Below are positions 15,796 to 22,430 of a stretch of 29,248 nt of DNA, one piece after another. The DNA comes from JBHHZJ01 sp046758005 (lineage in GTDB: Bacteria; Pseudomonadota; Alphaproteobacteria; Kiloniellales; J153). The number at the start of each line of letters is the position of its first letter. Position 1 is the first letter of the stretch. Under the pieces are notes generated by a model. That model had not been told where the DNA came from. It ran no database searches and saw only the letters and a program-made list of their open reading frames with translations. A program made the position numbers and the translations under genes. The stretch spans positions 1 to 29,248 of the forward strand of contig JBHHZJ010000040.1 of assembly GCA_046758005.1 (NCBI GenBank), given 5' to 3'.

Positions 15796-16895
15796 GCCGA
15801 ATCGAGACTCTGCTCGCGGGCCACCTTGCCGCCGATCCGCACCGCGATGTGGCCGGCCTTGCGGCCCATGAAGCCTGTGAACATGGCGACGTCGCCGCAA
15901 CGCATCTGGATCTCGGATTTGGGCGAGCAGTTCAGTTCCAGGCGGCTGCCCTCGGCCCAGCTGAGGACCTCGCGCAGCGGCAGGTCCACCTGATCGAGCA
16001 CCGCCTCGATGGCGACGTCGGTCTGCCACAACTCGGCAGTGAGGTGGCTCTCCCAGATCGAGTCCCGCCCGAACTTCTCGCCCATGAACATCTGAAGCAG
16101 CAGTTCGCGCACCGGCTCCAGCGTCGCGTAGGGGATGAGCAGCTCGATGCGCCCGCCGCGGTCCTCCATGTCGACGCGCAGCGTCACGACCACCGTGGCG
16201 TTGGCCGCGCGCGCGATCGTGGCGAAGCGCGGGTTCGTCTCCAGGCGCTCGAACCGGAAGGTGGTCGGCGAAAGCGGGTCGAACGCGGCCGAGAGGTCGC
16301 CCAGAACCACGTGAACCATGCGCTCGACCAGGTTGCGCTCGATGGTCGTGTACGGCCGACCTTCGATGCGCATCGCCGCGGTGCCGCGCCGGCCGCCCAG
16401 CAACACGTCGACGATGGAGTAGATCAGCGCGCTGTCGACCGTCATCAGACCGAAGTTGTCCCATTCCTCGGCCTTGAAAACCGCGAGCATCGCCGGAAGC
16501 GGGATCGAGTTGAGATAATCGCCGAAGCGGGCCGAGCTGATGTTGTCCAGGCTGACCTCGACGTTGTCGGAGGTGAAATTGCGCAGCGAGGTCGACATCA
16601 TGCGAACCAGACGGTCGAAGACGACCTCGAGCATCGGCAGGCGCTCGTACGAGACGAGCGCGGAATTCAAGATCGCCTGGATGCCGGACCTGTCGCCGTC
16701 GTCCAGGCCCCTATTGTCCACGCCGAGCAGACTGTCGATTTCGTTCTGATCGAGAACCCGGGTCGAGCCTACGGCGCCTTCGCCGGCGCCGGAATCGACC
16801 TCGCCGTCCTGTTCCGACATGGCCTCCCATTCGGCCATCATGGCTTCCTGGTCGATTTCGCCCTCGGTCTCCTGCGTTTCCAATTCTTCAGCCAT
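15792..16895 (-). CDS. fliM: Flagellar motor switch protein FliM
   Basis: 367 residues. FliM is the middle layer of the C ring and the receptor for CheY-P. The CheY-binding motif (LDQNEIDSLLG, Glu52-Gly58) is preceded by an unusual acidic 45-residue N-terminal extension containing MMAEWEAMSEQ. The CheC-like middle domain (SIPLPAMLAVFKAEEWDNFGLMTVDS, VERMVHVVLGDL) and the C-terminal SpoA domain (VLSWAEGSRLELNCSPKSEIQMRCGDV) are complete. The ATG at 16895 was chosen over an adjacent TTG. It follows fliL by about ten bases. Confidence 0.97.
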   Translation of the reverse strand: MAEELETQETEGEIDQEAMMAEWEAMSEQDGEVDSGAGEGAVGSTRVLDQNEIDSLLGVDNRGLDDGDRSGIQAILNSALVSYERLPMLEVVFDRLVRMMSTSLRNFTSDNVEVSLDNISSARFGDYLNSIPLPAMLAVFKAEEWDNFGLMTVDSALIYSIVDVLLGGRRGTAAMRIEGRPYTTIERNLVERMVHVVLGDLSAAFDPLSPTTFRFERLETNPRFATIARAANATVVVTLRVDMEDRGGRIELLIPYATLEPVRELLLQMFMGEKFGRDSIWESHLTAELWQTDVAIEAVLDQVDLPLREVLSWAEGSRLELNCSPKSEIQMRCGDVAMFTGFMGRKAGHIAVRIGGKVAREQSLDSA

Positions 16896-16905
16896 CAATC
16901 GACCG

Positions 16906-17466
16906 TTACTGGATGAGCATTTCGCGGAACAGGACGTCCTTGACCACCGCCGGCTGGGCGGCGCTGGCCACGCGCAGCAGCAGCTCCTCGCGCAGGCGCT
17001 GCAGCCCGGCCGAGCCTTGCAGATCCTCGATACGCAACTCGCGCAGGTACACTTGGAAGTTGTCGATCACGCGCGGCAGAACCTGCTCTACGTGCTCCCG
17101 GTCCGCCTCGGAGCCTAGCTCGAGGCTGACCGAGATCTTCAGATAGCCGGTCCTGCGCCCGCTCGAGTTCAGATTGACGAGCATCTCGGGCAGCTCGTAG
17201 TAGACCGATGGGCCGGTGTCGACCTCGCCGAGCAGTTCCTTCTGCGCGCCTTCGCCCTCGCCCTTGCCGAGCCATGGATCGGCGAGGCCGGAGAAGTAGA
17301 CGCCCACCCCGGCCAGCACGAGCACCACAAGCGGCAGGGCGATGAAGAGGACCAGCTTCTTCCCCGGCATCTTGCCGCTTGCCTTGCGGGCCTCGCCCTC
17401 TGTCTCGCCCTCGCCGTCGGTCTTGGCGTCCAGCTCGGCATCGCCGGTTGCCGCCTGATCAGTCAT
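16906..17466 (-). CDS. fliL: Flagellar basal body-associated protein FliL
   Basis: 186 residues. An acidic cytoplasmic N-terminus, a membrane segment (about 37-58) and a periplasmic domain with VYYELPEMLVNLNSSGRRTGYLKISVSLEL and the C-terminal FREMLIQ are typical of FliL, which surrounds and supports the stator. It is the first gene of the unit with fliM. The ribosome site is weak. A CtrA-like box lies 60 bases upstream. Confidence 0.95.
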   Translation of the reverse strand: MTDQAATGDAELDAKTDGEGETEGEARKASGKMPGKKLVLFIALPLVVLVLAGVGVYFSGLADPWLGKGEGEGAQKELLGEVDTGPSVYYELPEMLVNLNSSGRRTGYLKISVSLELGSEADREHVEQVLPRVIDNFQVYLRELRIEDLQGSAGLQRLREELLLRVASAAQPAVVKDVLFREMLIQ

Positions 17467-17525
17467 TTCTGGAAGACTCGCTAATTTTCAGAGATTTAAC
17501 CGCCGGCCACCCTAAGCCGCTGCGG

Positions 17526-17540
17526 TTAAGAACTGGTTGA
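17526..17540 (-). promoter_or_regulatory. CtrA-like box upstream of fliL
   Basis: Read on the minus strand the segment is TCAA-CCAGTTC-TTAA followed by C, one mismatch from the CtrA consensus. It shares TTCTTAAC with the flgB box and has the same orientation, 60 bases before the fliL ATG. It lies in the 301-base divergent region between fliL and flgF. Confidence 0.5.
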
Positions 17541-17574
17541 AGGGCGCCGTCGGCGGCCGCCGCGGCCCGCAGTC

Positions 17575-17603
17575 CGGCAAGAACTGCCCGGCAAGCTCTG
17601 CCA
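17575..17603 (+). promoter_or_regulatory. Two ftr-like enhancer sites upstream of flgF
   Basis: CGGCAAGAACTGCC (17575-17588) and CGGCAAGCTCTGCC (17589-17602) are imperfect inverted repeats of the form CGGCAAGA-N-TTGCCG, placed back to back 14 bases apart. They lie about 96-110 bases upstream of the -12 element of a sigma-54 promoter, as expected for an enhancer-binding activator such as FlbD. Confidence 0.55.
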
Positions 17604-17677
17604 GACCCCCCGGGTCCGCACCCCCGCCTGGGCCGGCGCGGGCCCCGGGGCGCGGGATTTCCCTGGCGCCCGGATAT

Positions 17678-17693
17678 TGGCACGCGTCGTGCA
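17678..17693 (+). promoter_or_regulatory. Sigma-54 promoter for flgF operon
   Basis: TGGCAC-GCGTC-GTGCA matches the sigma-54 consensus TGGCAC-N5-TTGCA with a single substitution, and the GG and GC doublets keep the required spacing. Transcription would begin near 17704, giving a leader of about 64 bases to flgF. Confidence 0.75.
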
Positions 17694-17767
17694 ACGGGCA
17701 TCGCATCCGGCCCCGATGCCGGGGCGGAGATCGGTGACCCGACGAGGGGAATCAAGGCAACCACACG

Positions 17768-18490
17768 ATGGAGAACACGCTCACAGTCGCTTTGGCCCGT
17801 CAGGCCGTGCTTGCGCGCCAGATGGATGTGATCTCGACCAACCTTGCAAACATGACCACCGCCGGCTTCAAGGCGGAGCACATGATCTTCACCGAGTTCC
17901 TGGACCGCACGGCCAACGGGCCCGCGCTCAGCCTGGTCCACGACGTCACCTATCTCAGGGACATGGCCGAAGGCCCCATGACCGGGACCAACAACCCGCT
18001 CGACCTGGCCATTCACGGCGACGGCTTCTTCGTCGTGCGGACCCCGGACGGCCCGCGCTACACGCGCCACGGCGCCTTCCAGCTCGACCAACAAGGCCAG
18101 CTCGTAACCTTCGACGGCAACCCGGTCCAGGGCACCGGCGGCGCGCCGATCCTCGTGCCGCCGGGAACCAGCAACATCGTGATCACGCGCGACGGCACGA
18201 TCTCCGCCGACGCCAACGAGATCGGCCGCCTGCGGGTCGTCCGGTTCGAGAACGAGCAAGCGTTGGCCAAGGACGGCAGCGGCCTCTACGACGCCAAGGA
18301 GCAGCCACCGCAGCCGGCGCCCGACGCCGAGATCCTGCAAGGCATGATCGAGAGCTCGAACGTCAAAGGTATCACCGAGATGACCCGGATGATCGACGTC
18401 GTGCGCGGCTACCAGGCGGCGTCGCGGCTGGCCGAGACCGAACACCGAAGAATTCTTGATGCCATCGACGCCATCGTGGCTACGACATAA
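17768..18490 (+). CDS. flgF: Flagellar rod protein FlgF
   Basis: 240 residues, normal for FlgF, a proximal rod subunit. The N-terminal rod signature MDVISTNLANMTTAGFKAE, the central PLDLAIHGDGFFVVRTPDGPRYTRHGAFQLD and the C-terminal helix (GMIESSNVKGITEMTRMIDVVRGYQAASRL) are all present. It is the first gene behind a sigma-54 promoter and is followed by flgG after 21 bases. Confidence 0.97.
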   Translation: MENTLTVALARQAVLARQMDVISTNLANMTTAGFKAEHMIFTEFLDRTANGPALSLVHDVTYLRDMAEGPMTGTNNPLDLAIHGDGFFVVRTPDGPRYTRHGAFQLDQQGQLVTFDGNPVQGTGGAPILVPPGTSNIVITRDGTISADANEIGRLRVVRFENEQALAKDGSGLYDAKEQPPQPAPDAEILQGMIESSNVKGITEMTRMIDVVRGYQAASRLAETEHRRILDAIDAIVATT

Positions 18491-18511
18491 CGACGAGGAG
18501 GGATTTGCGCC

Positions 18512-19297
18512 ATGAGATCGCTGAGCATTGCGGCGACGGGCATGCTGGCCCAGCAACTCAACGTCGAGGTGATCTCCAACAACATCGCCAACGTCAACAC
18601 CACCGGCTTCAAGCGGCAGCGGGCGGAATTCCACGACCTGTTGTACCAGGACCTGCTGCGCGCCGGCACCGCCTCGTCGGACACCGGCACGGTCGTCCCC
18701 TCGGGCATCCAGATCGGCCTGGGCGTCAAGCCCGCGGCGGTCTACCGCATCACCGAGCAGGGCAACCTGCTGATCACCGACAACAACCTGGACCTGGCGA
18801 TCAACGGCAGGGGCTACTTCGTCGTCGAGCTGCCCTCGGGCGACACCGCCTACACCCGGGCCGGGTCGCTCGGGCGCAGCCCGGAGGGCGATCTGGTGAC
18901 CGCCAACGGGTTCGTCATCCAGCCCGGAATCACGATCCCGGAGGATGCCCTCGACATTACGATCAACGCCCAGGGAGAGGTGCTGGTCAGCCTGGACGGG
19001 CAGACCTCCCCCACCAACGTCGGCCAGATCGAGCTCGCCAACTTCCCCAACGAGGCCGGCCTGCGATCGATCGGCGACAACCTGCTGCTGGAGACCAAGG
19101 CCTCCGGCGTCGCCACCGTCTCCGCACCCGGCTCGGAGGGATTCGGCGTCATTCAGCAAGGAGCACTGGAGACCTCGAACGTCAACATCGTGGCCGAGAT
19201 CACCAACCTGATCACGGCGCAACGGGCCTACGAGATGAACTCCCGGGTGATCCAGGCCTCGGACGAGATGATGTCGAGCGTCGCCCAGCTCCGCTAA
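18512..19297 (+). CDS. flgG: Flagellar distal rod protein FlgG
   Basis: 261 residues, the usual FlgG length; it forms the distal rod through the periplasm. Signatures are VISNNIANVNTTGFKRQRAEFHDLLYQ near the N-terminus, DLAINGRGYFVVELPSGDTAYTRAG in the middle and the C-terminal GALETSNVNIVAEITNLITAQRAYEMNSRVIQASDEMM. A GAGGAGGGA site precedes the ATG. flgA begins 26 bases after its stop codon. Confidence 0.98.
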   Translation: MRSLSIAATGMLAQQLNVEVISNNIANVNTTGFKRQRAEFHDLLYQDLLRAGTASSDTGTVVPSGIQIGLGVKPAAVYRITEQGNLLITDNNLDLAINGRGYFVVELPSGDTAYTRAGSLGRSPEGDLVTANGFVIQPGITIPEDALDITINAQGEVLVSLDGQTSPTNVGQIELANFPNEAGLRSIGDNLLLETKASGVATVSAPGSEGFGVIQQGALETSNVNIVAEITNLITAQRAYEMNSRVIQASDEMMSSVAQLR

Positions 19298-19323
19298 TCC
19301 TGACCCGAACGCGAGGTGTTCCT

Positions 19324-20301
19324 ATGCGCCGTTTCCCCGCCGTTGTCGCTCTGGCCCTGACCGTGCTCGCCGGCCCGGCGGCCGCCGGGCCGGCGGCGCC
19401 CGGTCCCGTCGTCCTGAAGTCGCGGGTCACGGTCGAGGGCCCGGTGGTTCGGCTCGGCGACCTGTTCGACGGCCTCGGCGAACGGGGCGCGACGGTAGTC
19501 GCCCGGGCGCCCGAGCCGGGCCGGCGGGTCGAGGTGGGCGCCCGCTGGCTGGGCGCCGTGGCCCAGGCCTACACCCTGCCCTGGCGCCCCGGGTCCCGCT
19601 TCGACAAGACCGTGATCGAGCGCGCCAGCCAGGTCATCGACTCGCGGCGCATCGAGGACGAGATGCGCCGCGCCCTGGCCCAGCGCGGCGTGAGCGGGAA
19701 CATCGACCTCGTGCTCGACAATCCGTCCCTGCGGCTGCACCTGCCGACCGACGCCGAGGCGACTCTGGTCGTCACCTCCCTGTCGCACGATCCGGGAACC
19801 GGCCGCTTCGCGGCCCACATCGTCGCGCCGGCCGAGGGCGCGCCGCTCGCCCGCGCCAGGGTGTCCGGCCGGGCCGTGAAGATGACCGAAGTCCCGGTGC
19901 TCACGCGCCGGGTCGAGCCGGGCGAGGTGATCGGCCGGCAGGACATCGAGTGGATTTCGGTGCGCGCCGACCGCCTGGGCCGGAGCATCGTCGCCGAGGC
20001 CGCCAAGCTGGTCGGCAAGAGCCCGCGCCGGCCGATCCGCGCCGGCCAGATCATCCTCAGCGCCGACGTGCGCGAGCCTATCCTCGTGACCAAGAACAGC
20101 CTGGTCACGATCAAGCTGGCGACCGCGCGCATGGTGCTGACCGCCCAGGGCCGGGCCCTCGACCAGGGCGCGCGGGGCGCGGTCGTCCGGGTCATGAATA
20201 CCAAGTCCAACAAGATCATCAACGCCGCGGTCGTCGAGTCCGGCCTGGTCCGGGTGGATCCGACCGCGCTCAACGGCATGAGCCGGGAGACCCAGAAATG
20301 A
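19324..20301 (+). CDS. flgA: P-ring assembly chaperone FlgA
   Basis: 325 residues. A signal peptide (about 1-21) leads to a periplasmic protein whose C-terminal half has the SAF-type domain of FlgA (VPVLTRRVEPGEVIGRQDIEWISVRADRL, SPRRPIRAGQIIL, IKLATARMVLTAQGRALDQGARGAVVRVMNTKSNKII). FlgA helps FlgI assemble into the P ring; flgI is encoded 2.1 kb downstream. The ATG at 19324 has GAGGTG six bases upstream. Its stop overlaps the flgH start (ATGA). Confidence 0.95.
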   Translation: MRRFPAVVALALTVLAGPAAAGPAAPGPVVLKSRVTVEGPVVRLGDLFDGLGERGATVVARAPEPGRRVEVGARWLGAVAQAYTLPWRPGSRFDKTVIERASQVIDSRRIEDEMRRALAQRGVSGNIDLVLDNPSLRLHLPTDAEATLVVTSLSHDPGTGRFAAHIVAPAEGAPLARARVSGRAVKMTEVPVLTRRVEPGEVIGRQDIEWISVRADRLGRSIVAEAAKLVGKSPRRPIRAGQIILSADVREPILVTKNSLVTIKLATARMVLTAQGRALDQGARGAVVRVMNTKSNKIINAAVVESGLVRVDPTALNGMSRETQK

Positions 20302-21080
20302 ACGCACCCTGCCGAGCCCACTCCCGCCGGCGGCGACCCGGCCGCTGCAACGCGATCATGCTCGCGCTGCTCGGCCTGTGGCTGGCCGGGTGCAGCGCGC
20401 TCGACCGCCTGTCGCAGGTCGGCGAGGAGCCGCCGCTCAGCGCCATCGAGAACCCCGCGGTCCTGCAGGGGAACGAGCCGGTGATCATGCCCATGCCGCC
20501 ACCCATGGTGGTGGAGCGCCAGCCGAACTCGCTCTGGCGTCCGGGCTCTCGCGCCTTCCTCAAGGACCAGCGGGCCAGCGACGTCGGCGACATCCTGACC
20601 GTGGTCATCGAGATCGAGGACGAGGCGCAAATCTCGAACACGACGCAGCGCAGCCGGAAAAACGCCGAGGACGCCGCGGCGAGCAGCCTGCTCGGCTACG
20701 AATCGAGCCTCGACGCGATCCTGCCCGAGGCGGTCGACCCGACCAGCCTGATCGACTTGTCGAGCAACTCCAACTCGCAGGGCGCGGGCAGCGTCAACCG
20801 CGACGAGTCCATCAAGCTGCGCATCGCGGCCCTGGTCACCCAAGTCCTGCCCAACGGCAACCTAGTGATCGCGGGGCGCCAGGAGGTGCGGGTGAACTTC
20901 GAGCTGCGCCAGCTGCAGATCGCCGGAATGATCCGGCCCGAGGACATCACCTCGACCAATACGATCGGTTACGACCAGATCGCCGAGGCGCGCATCGTCT
21001 ACGGCGGCCGAGGCCAGATCTCCGACGTCCAGCAGCCGCGCTACGGACAACAAGTCTACGACATTCTCTGGCCGTTCTAA
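20298..21080 (+). CDS. flgH: Flagellar L-ring lipoprotein FlgH
   Basis: 260 residues. A lipoprotein signal ends in the lipobox LAGC with Cys32 as the modified residue. Conserved stretches include NSLWRPGSRAFLKDQRASDVGDILTVVIEI, LVTQVLPNGNLVIAGRQEVRVNFELRQLQIAG and the ending YGQQVYDILWPF. FlgH forms the outer-membrane ring around the rod. It overlaps flgA by ATGA and is the last gene of this run; a strong hairpin follows. Confidence 0.97.
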   Translation: MNAPCRAHSRRRRPGRCNAIMLALLGLWLAGCSALDRLSQVGEEPPLSAIENPAVLQGNEPVIMPMPPPMVVERQPNSLWRPGSRAFLKDQRASDVGDILTVVIEIEDEAQISNTTQRSRKNAEDAAASSLLGYESSLDAILPEAVDPTSLIDLSSNSNSQGAGSVNRDESIKLRIAALVTQVLPNGNLVIAGRQEVRVNFELRQLQIAGMIRPEDITSTNTIGYDQIAEARIVYGGRGQISDVQQPRYGQQVYDILWPF

Positions 21081-21114
21081 CCCGGTTGATCACGCCGGCC
21101 GCGCCGCAATACCA

Positions 21115-21141
21115 GGGCCGGCGCCCGTACGGCGCCGGCCC
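21115..21141. terminator. Bidirectional hairpin between flgH and dksA
   Basis: Perfect 11-bp stem (21115-21125 with 21131-21141) closing the five-base loop CGTAC, lying between the convergent ends of flgH and dksA. There is no T-run, so termination may be inefficient or the hairpin may mainly protect transcript ends. Confidence 0.6.
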
Positions 21142-21189
21142 GTCGCGGATCCGATCCGATCATGGGTTCGGGCGGCCCCGCCTGGCCGC

Positions 21190-21612
21190 TCAGTCGTCGC
21201 GGTGGGTCCGCTCCAACCGCTCGTGCCGCTCCTGCGCCTCGATGGACAGGGTCGCGATCGGCCTGGCCTCCAGGCGCCGCAGGCTGATCGGCTCCATGGT
21301 CTCCTCGCAGTAACCGTAGGAGCCCTCCTCGATCCGGCGCAGCGCCGCGTCGATCTTGGAGATGAGCTTGCGTTCCCGATCCCTGGTGCGCAGTTCCAGC
21401 GACCGGTCGGTCTCGAGCGAGGCCCGGTCCGCGAGATCCGCCTCGTGCGCCGTTTCCTCCCGAAGGTGCTGGATCGTCTCTGTCGACTCCTTGACCAACT
21501 CGTCCTTCCAGCACAACAGCTTCTGGCGGAAATACTCCCGCATCACCGGGTTCATGAACTTCTCGTTTTCCCGGGGGCGATAGCTCTGGGGTACGGATAC
21601 CGGTTTCTTCAT
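21190..21612 (-). CDS. dksA: DksA-family RNA polymerase regulator, CTSA type
   Basis: 140 residues, a normal DksA length. The coiled coil has acidic tip residues (Asp59, Asp62 in HEADLADRAS) followed by SLELRTRDRERKLISKID, the core DksA signature that reaches into the RNA polymerase secondary channel and acts with ppGpp. The zinc-finger region keeps only the first cysteine: Cys102, Thr105, Ser123 and Ala126 replace the usual four Cys, the so-called CTSA pattern that does not need zinc. The ATG at 21612 was chosen over an upstream in-frame start because a sigma-70-like promoter lies just before it. It is the single gene between flgH and fliX. Confidence 0.93.
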   Translation of the reverse strand: MKKPVSVPQSYRPRENEKFMNPVMREYFRQKLLCWKDELVKESTETIQHLREETAHEADLADRASLETDRSLELRTRDRERKLISKIDAALRRIEEGSYGYCEETMEPISLRRLEARPIATLSIEAQERHERLERTHRDD

Positions 21613-21650
21613 GCTCGTCCCATGTCCGCGAAGCACCGATGCCGGGGCGG

Positions 21651-21678
21651 AGTATATGGAATTTGTTGCGTCCGACAA
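21651..21678 (-). promoter_or_regulatory. Putative sigma-70-type dksA promoter
   Basis: Minus strand TTGTCG (21678-21673) and TATACT (21656-21651) are 16 bases apart and sit about 39 bases before the dksA ATG. The AT-rich composition contrasts with the surrounding DNA. Confidence 0.5.
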
Positions 21679-21738
21679 GCGTCGCAACGCGCTGAGCGTC
21701 CGATCACATTTAGTTGAATTTAAAGGATAAAAGTTAAT

Positions 21739-21755
21739 GCGGCCCGTTCCGGGCC
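21739..21755 (-). terminator. Possible fliX terminator
   Basis: Directly after the fliX stop codon the minus strand has GGCCCG-GAA-CGGGCC, a 6-bp stem, followed by an AT-rich stretch containing a run of four T. The stem is short, so efficiency is uncertain. Confidence 0.45.
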
Positions 21756-22172
21756 TCAGCGCCCCAGCTTGGCCAGCTCGACCGCCGCCCTCAGTTCTAT
21801 CTCGTCCAGGACCTGGGCCAGGTGCGGATCGCGGACCCGGGCCCGCCGCGCGGCAACCAGGGCGGCCAAGCGCTCGACCGCGGCCACGGGCAGCCGGCCG
21901 GACAGGAGGGCCAGGCGCACCTCGTCGAGCCGGTCCAGCAATTCCTCGCCGCGGCGCCGGGCCTGACCGTCGGCCTCGAGCTCGTTGGCGACCTCCTGCA
22001 GGGCCAGGAGGGCGTCGACTCGACCCGGCGCCACGCCGCCGCTGACCGAGGCGGCCGCCGGGGCCTCGCCCCCGGACAGCGTCTTCGAAAAGCCGCCCGG
22101 CTTGGCGCTCCCCGTCCGTTCGCCGCGACGGGTCCGCGCAGCCGGCACTGAAGAAAGCCTGTCGATTTTCAT
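21756..22172 (-). CDS. fliX: Flagellar assembly regulator FliX
   Basis: 138 residues. FliX of Caulobacter and relatives couples basal-body assembly to the sigma-54 activator FlbD. The C-terminal half (EELLDRLDEVRLALLSGRLP, then VRDPHLAQVLDEIELRAAVELAKLG) is the FliX signature; the N-terminus is basic and loosely conserved. The start MKIDRLSS was chosen over an ATG five codons upstream because it has an AGGACAGGG site. It is divergent from flgI. A CtrA-like box lies 48 bases upstream, and ftr-like sites lie further out. Confidence 0.93.
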   Translation of the reverse strand: MKIDRLSSVPAARTRRGERTGSAKPGGFSKTLSGGEAPAAASVSGGVAPGRVDALLALQEVANELEADGQARRRGEELLDRLDEVRLALLSGRLPVAAVERLAALVAARRARVRDPHLAQVLDEIELRAAVELAKLGR

Positions 22173-22219
22173 CCCTGTCCTTGACATCGACGTTTTGGGT
22201 CAGCTTGCGCCGGCCGCCT

Positions 22220-22234
22220 TTAAGATGCGGTAAA
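22220..22234 (-). promoter_or_regulatory. CtrA-like box upstream of fliX
   Basis: Minus strand TTTA-CCGCATC-TTAA, one mismatch from the CtrA consensus and matching the flgB box at 13 of 15 positions. It lies 48 bases before the fliX ATG in the same orientation as the boxes before flgB, cheY and fliL. Confidence 0.5.
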
Positions 22235-22249
22235 GGCTGTCGCCCGGGC

Positions 22250-22285
22250 CGGCAAGATTTGCCGGACCGTGGGCCGGAATTGCCG
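22250..22285 (+). promoter_or_regulatory. ftr-like enhancer sites between fliX and flgI
   Basis: CGGCAAGATTTGCCG (22250-22264) is a perfect inverted repeat around a three-base centre, and CCGGAATTGCCG (22274-22285) is a partial second copy about two helical turns away. They lie about 109-131 bases upstream of the flgI sigma-54 -12 element and could also act on fliX. Confidence 0.55.
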
Positions 22286-22373
22286 TGGGCGGTGCGGCGC
22301 GCGCCCGCCCGCCGCCCCAGCGAGTGCCCGCCGTTGGCCGGAACCGGGCCGGATTCCGGCCCTCGCCGTCGAT

Positions 22374-22389
22374 TGGCACGGCATTCGCA
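22374..22389 (+). promoter_or_regulatory. Sigma-54 promoter for flgI operon
   Basis: TGGCAC-GGCAT-TCGCA matches TGGCAC-N5-TTGCA with one substitution and correct GG/GC spacing. Transcription would start near 22400, about 31 bases before the preferred flgI ATG, which rules out the longer upstream reading frame starts. Confidence 0.7.
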
Positions 22390-22430
22390 TGGATGGGGGC
22401 GAGAGGCGAGCGATCCAACCGGTTGTGGAG

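Noticed and set aside
17459..19222. Long minus-strand frame across flgF and flgG
   Set aside because: It is antisense to two clear rod genes and shows no recognisable domain.
21720..21737. Two TTAA copies between dksA and fliX as a CtrA box
   Set aside because: They are separated by ten bases, not seven, and lie after the fliX stop codon rather than before a gene in the usual orientation.
22269..22430. Upstream extension of the flgI frame
   Set aside because: It covers the ftr-like sites and the sigma-54 promoter, and the residues before 22431 are not part of a FlgI signal peptide.
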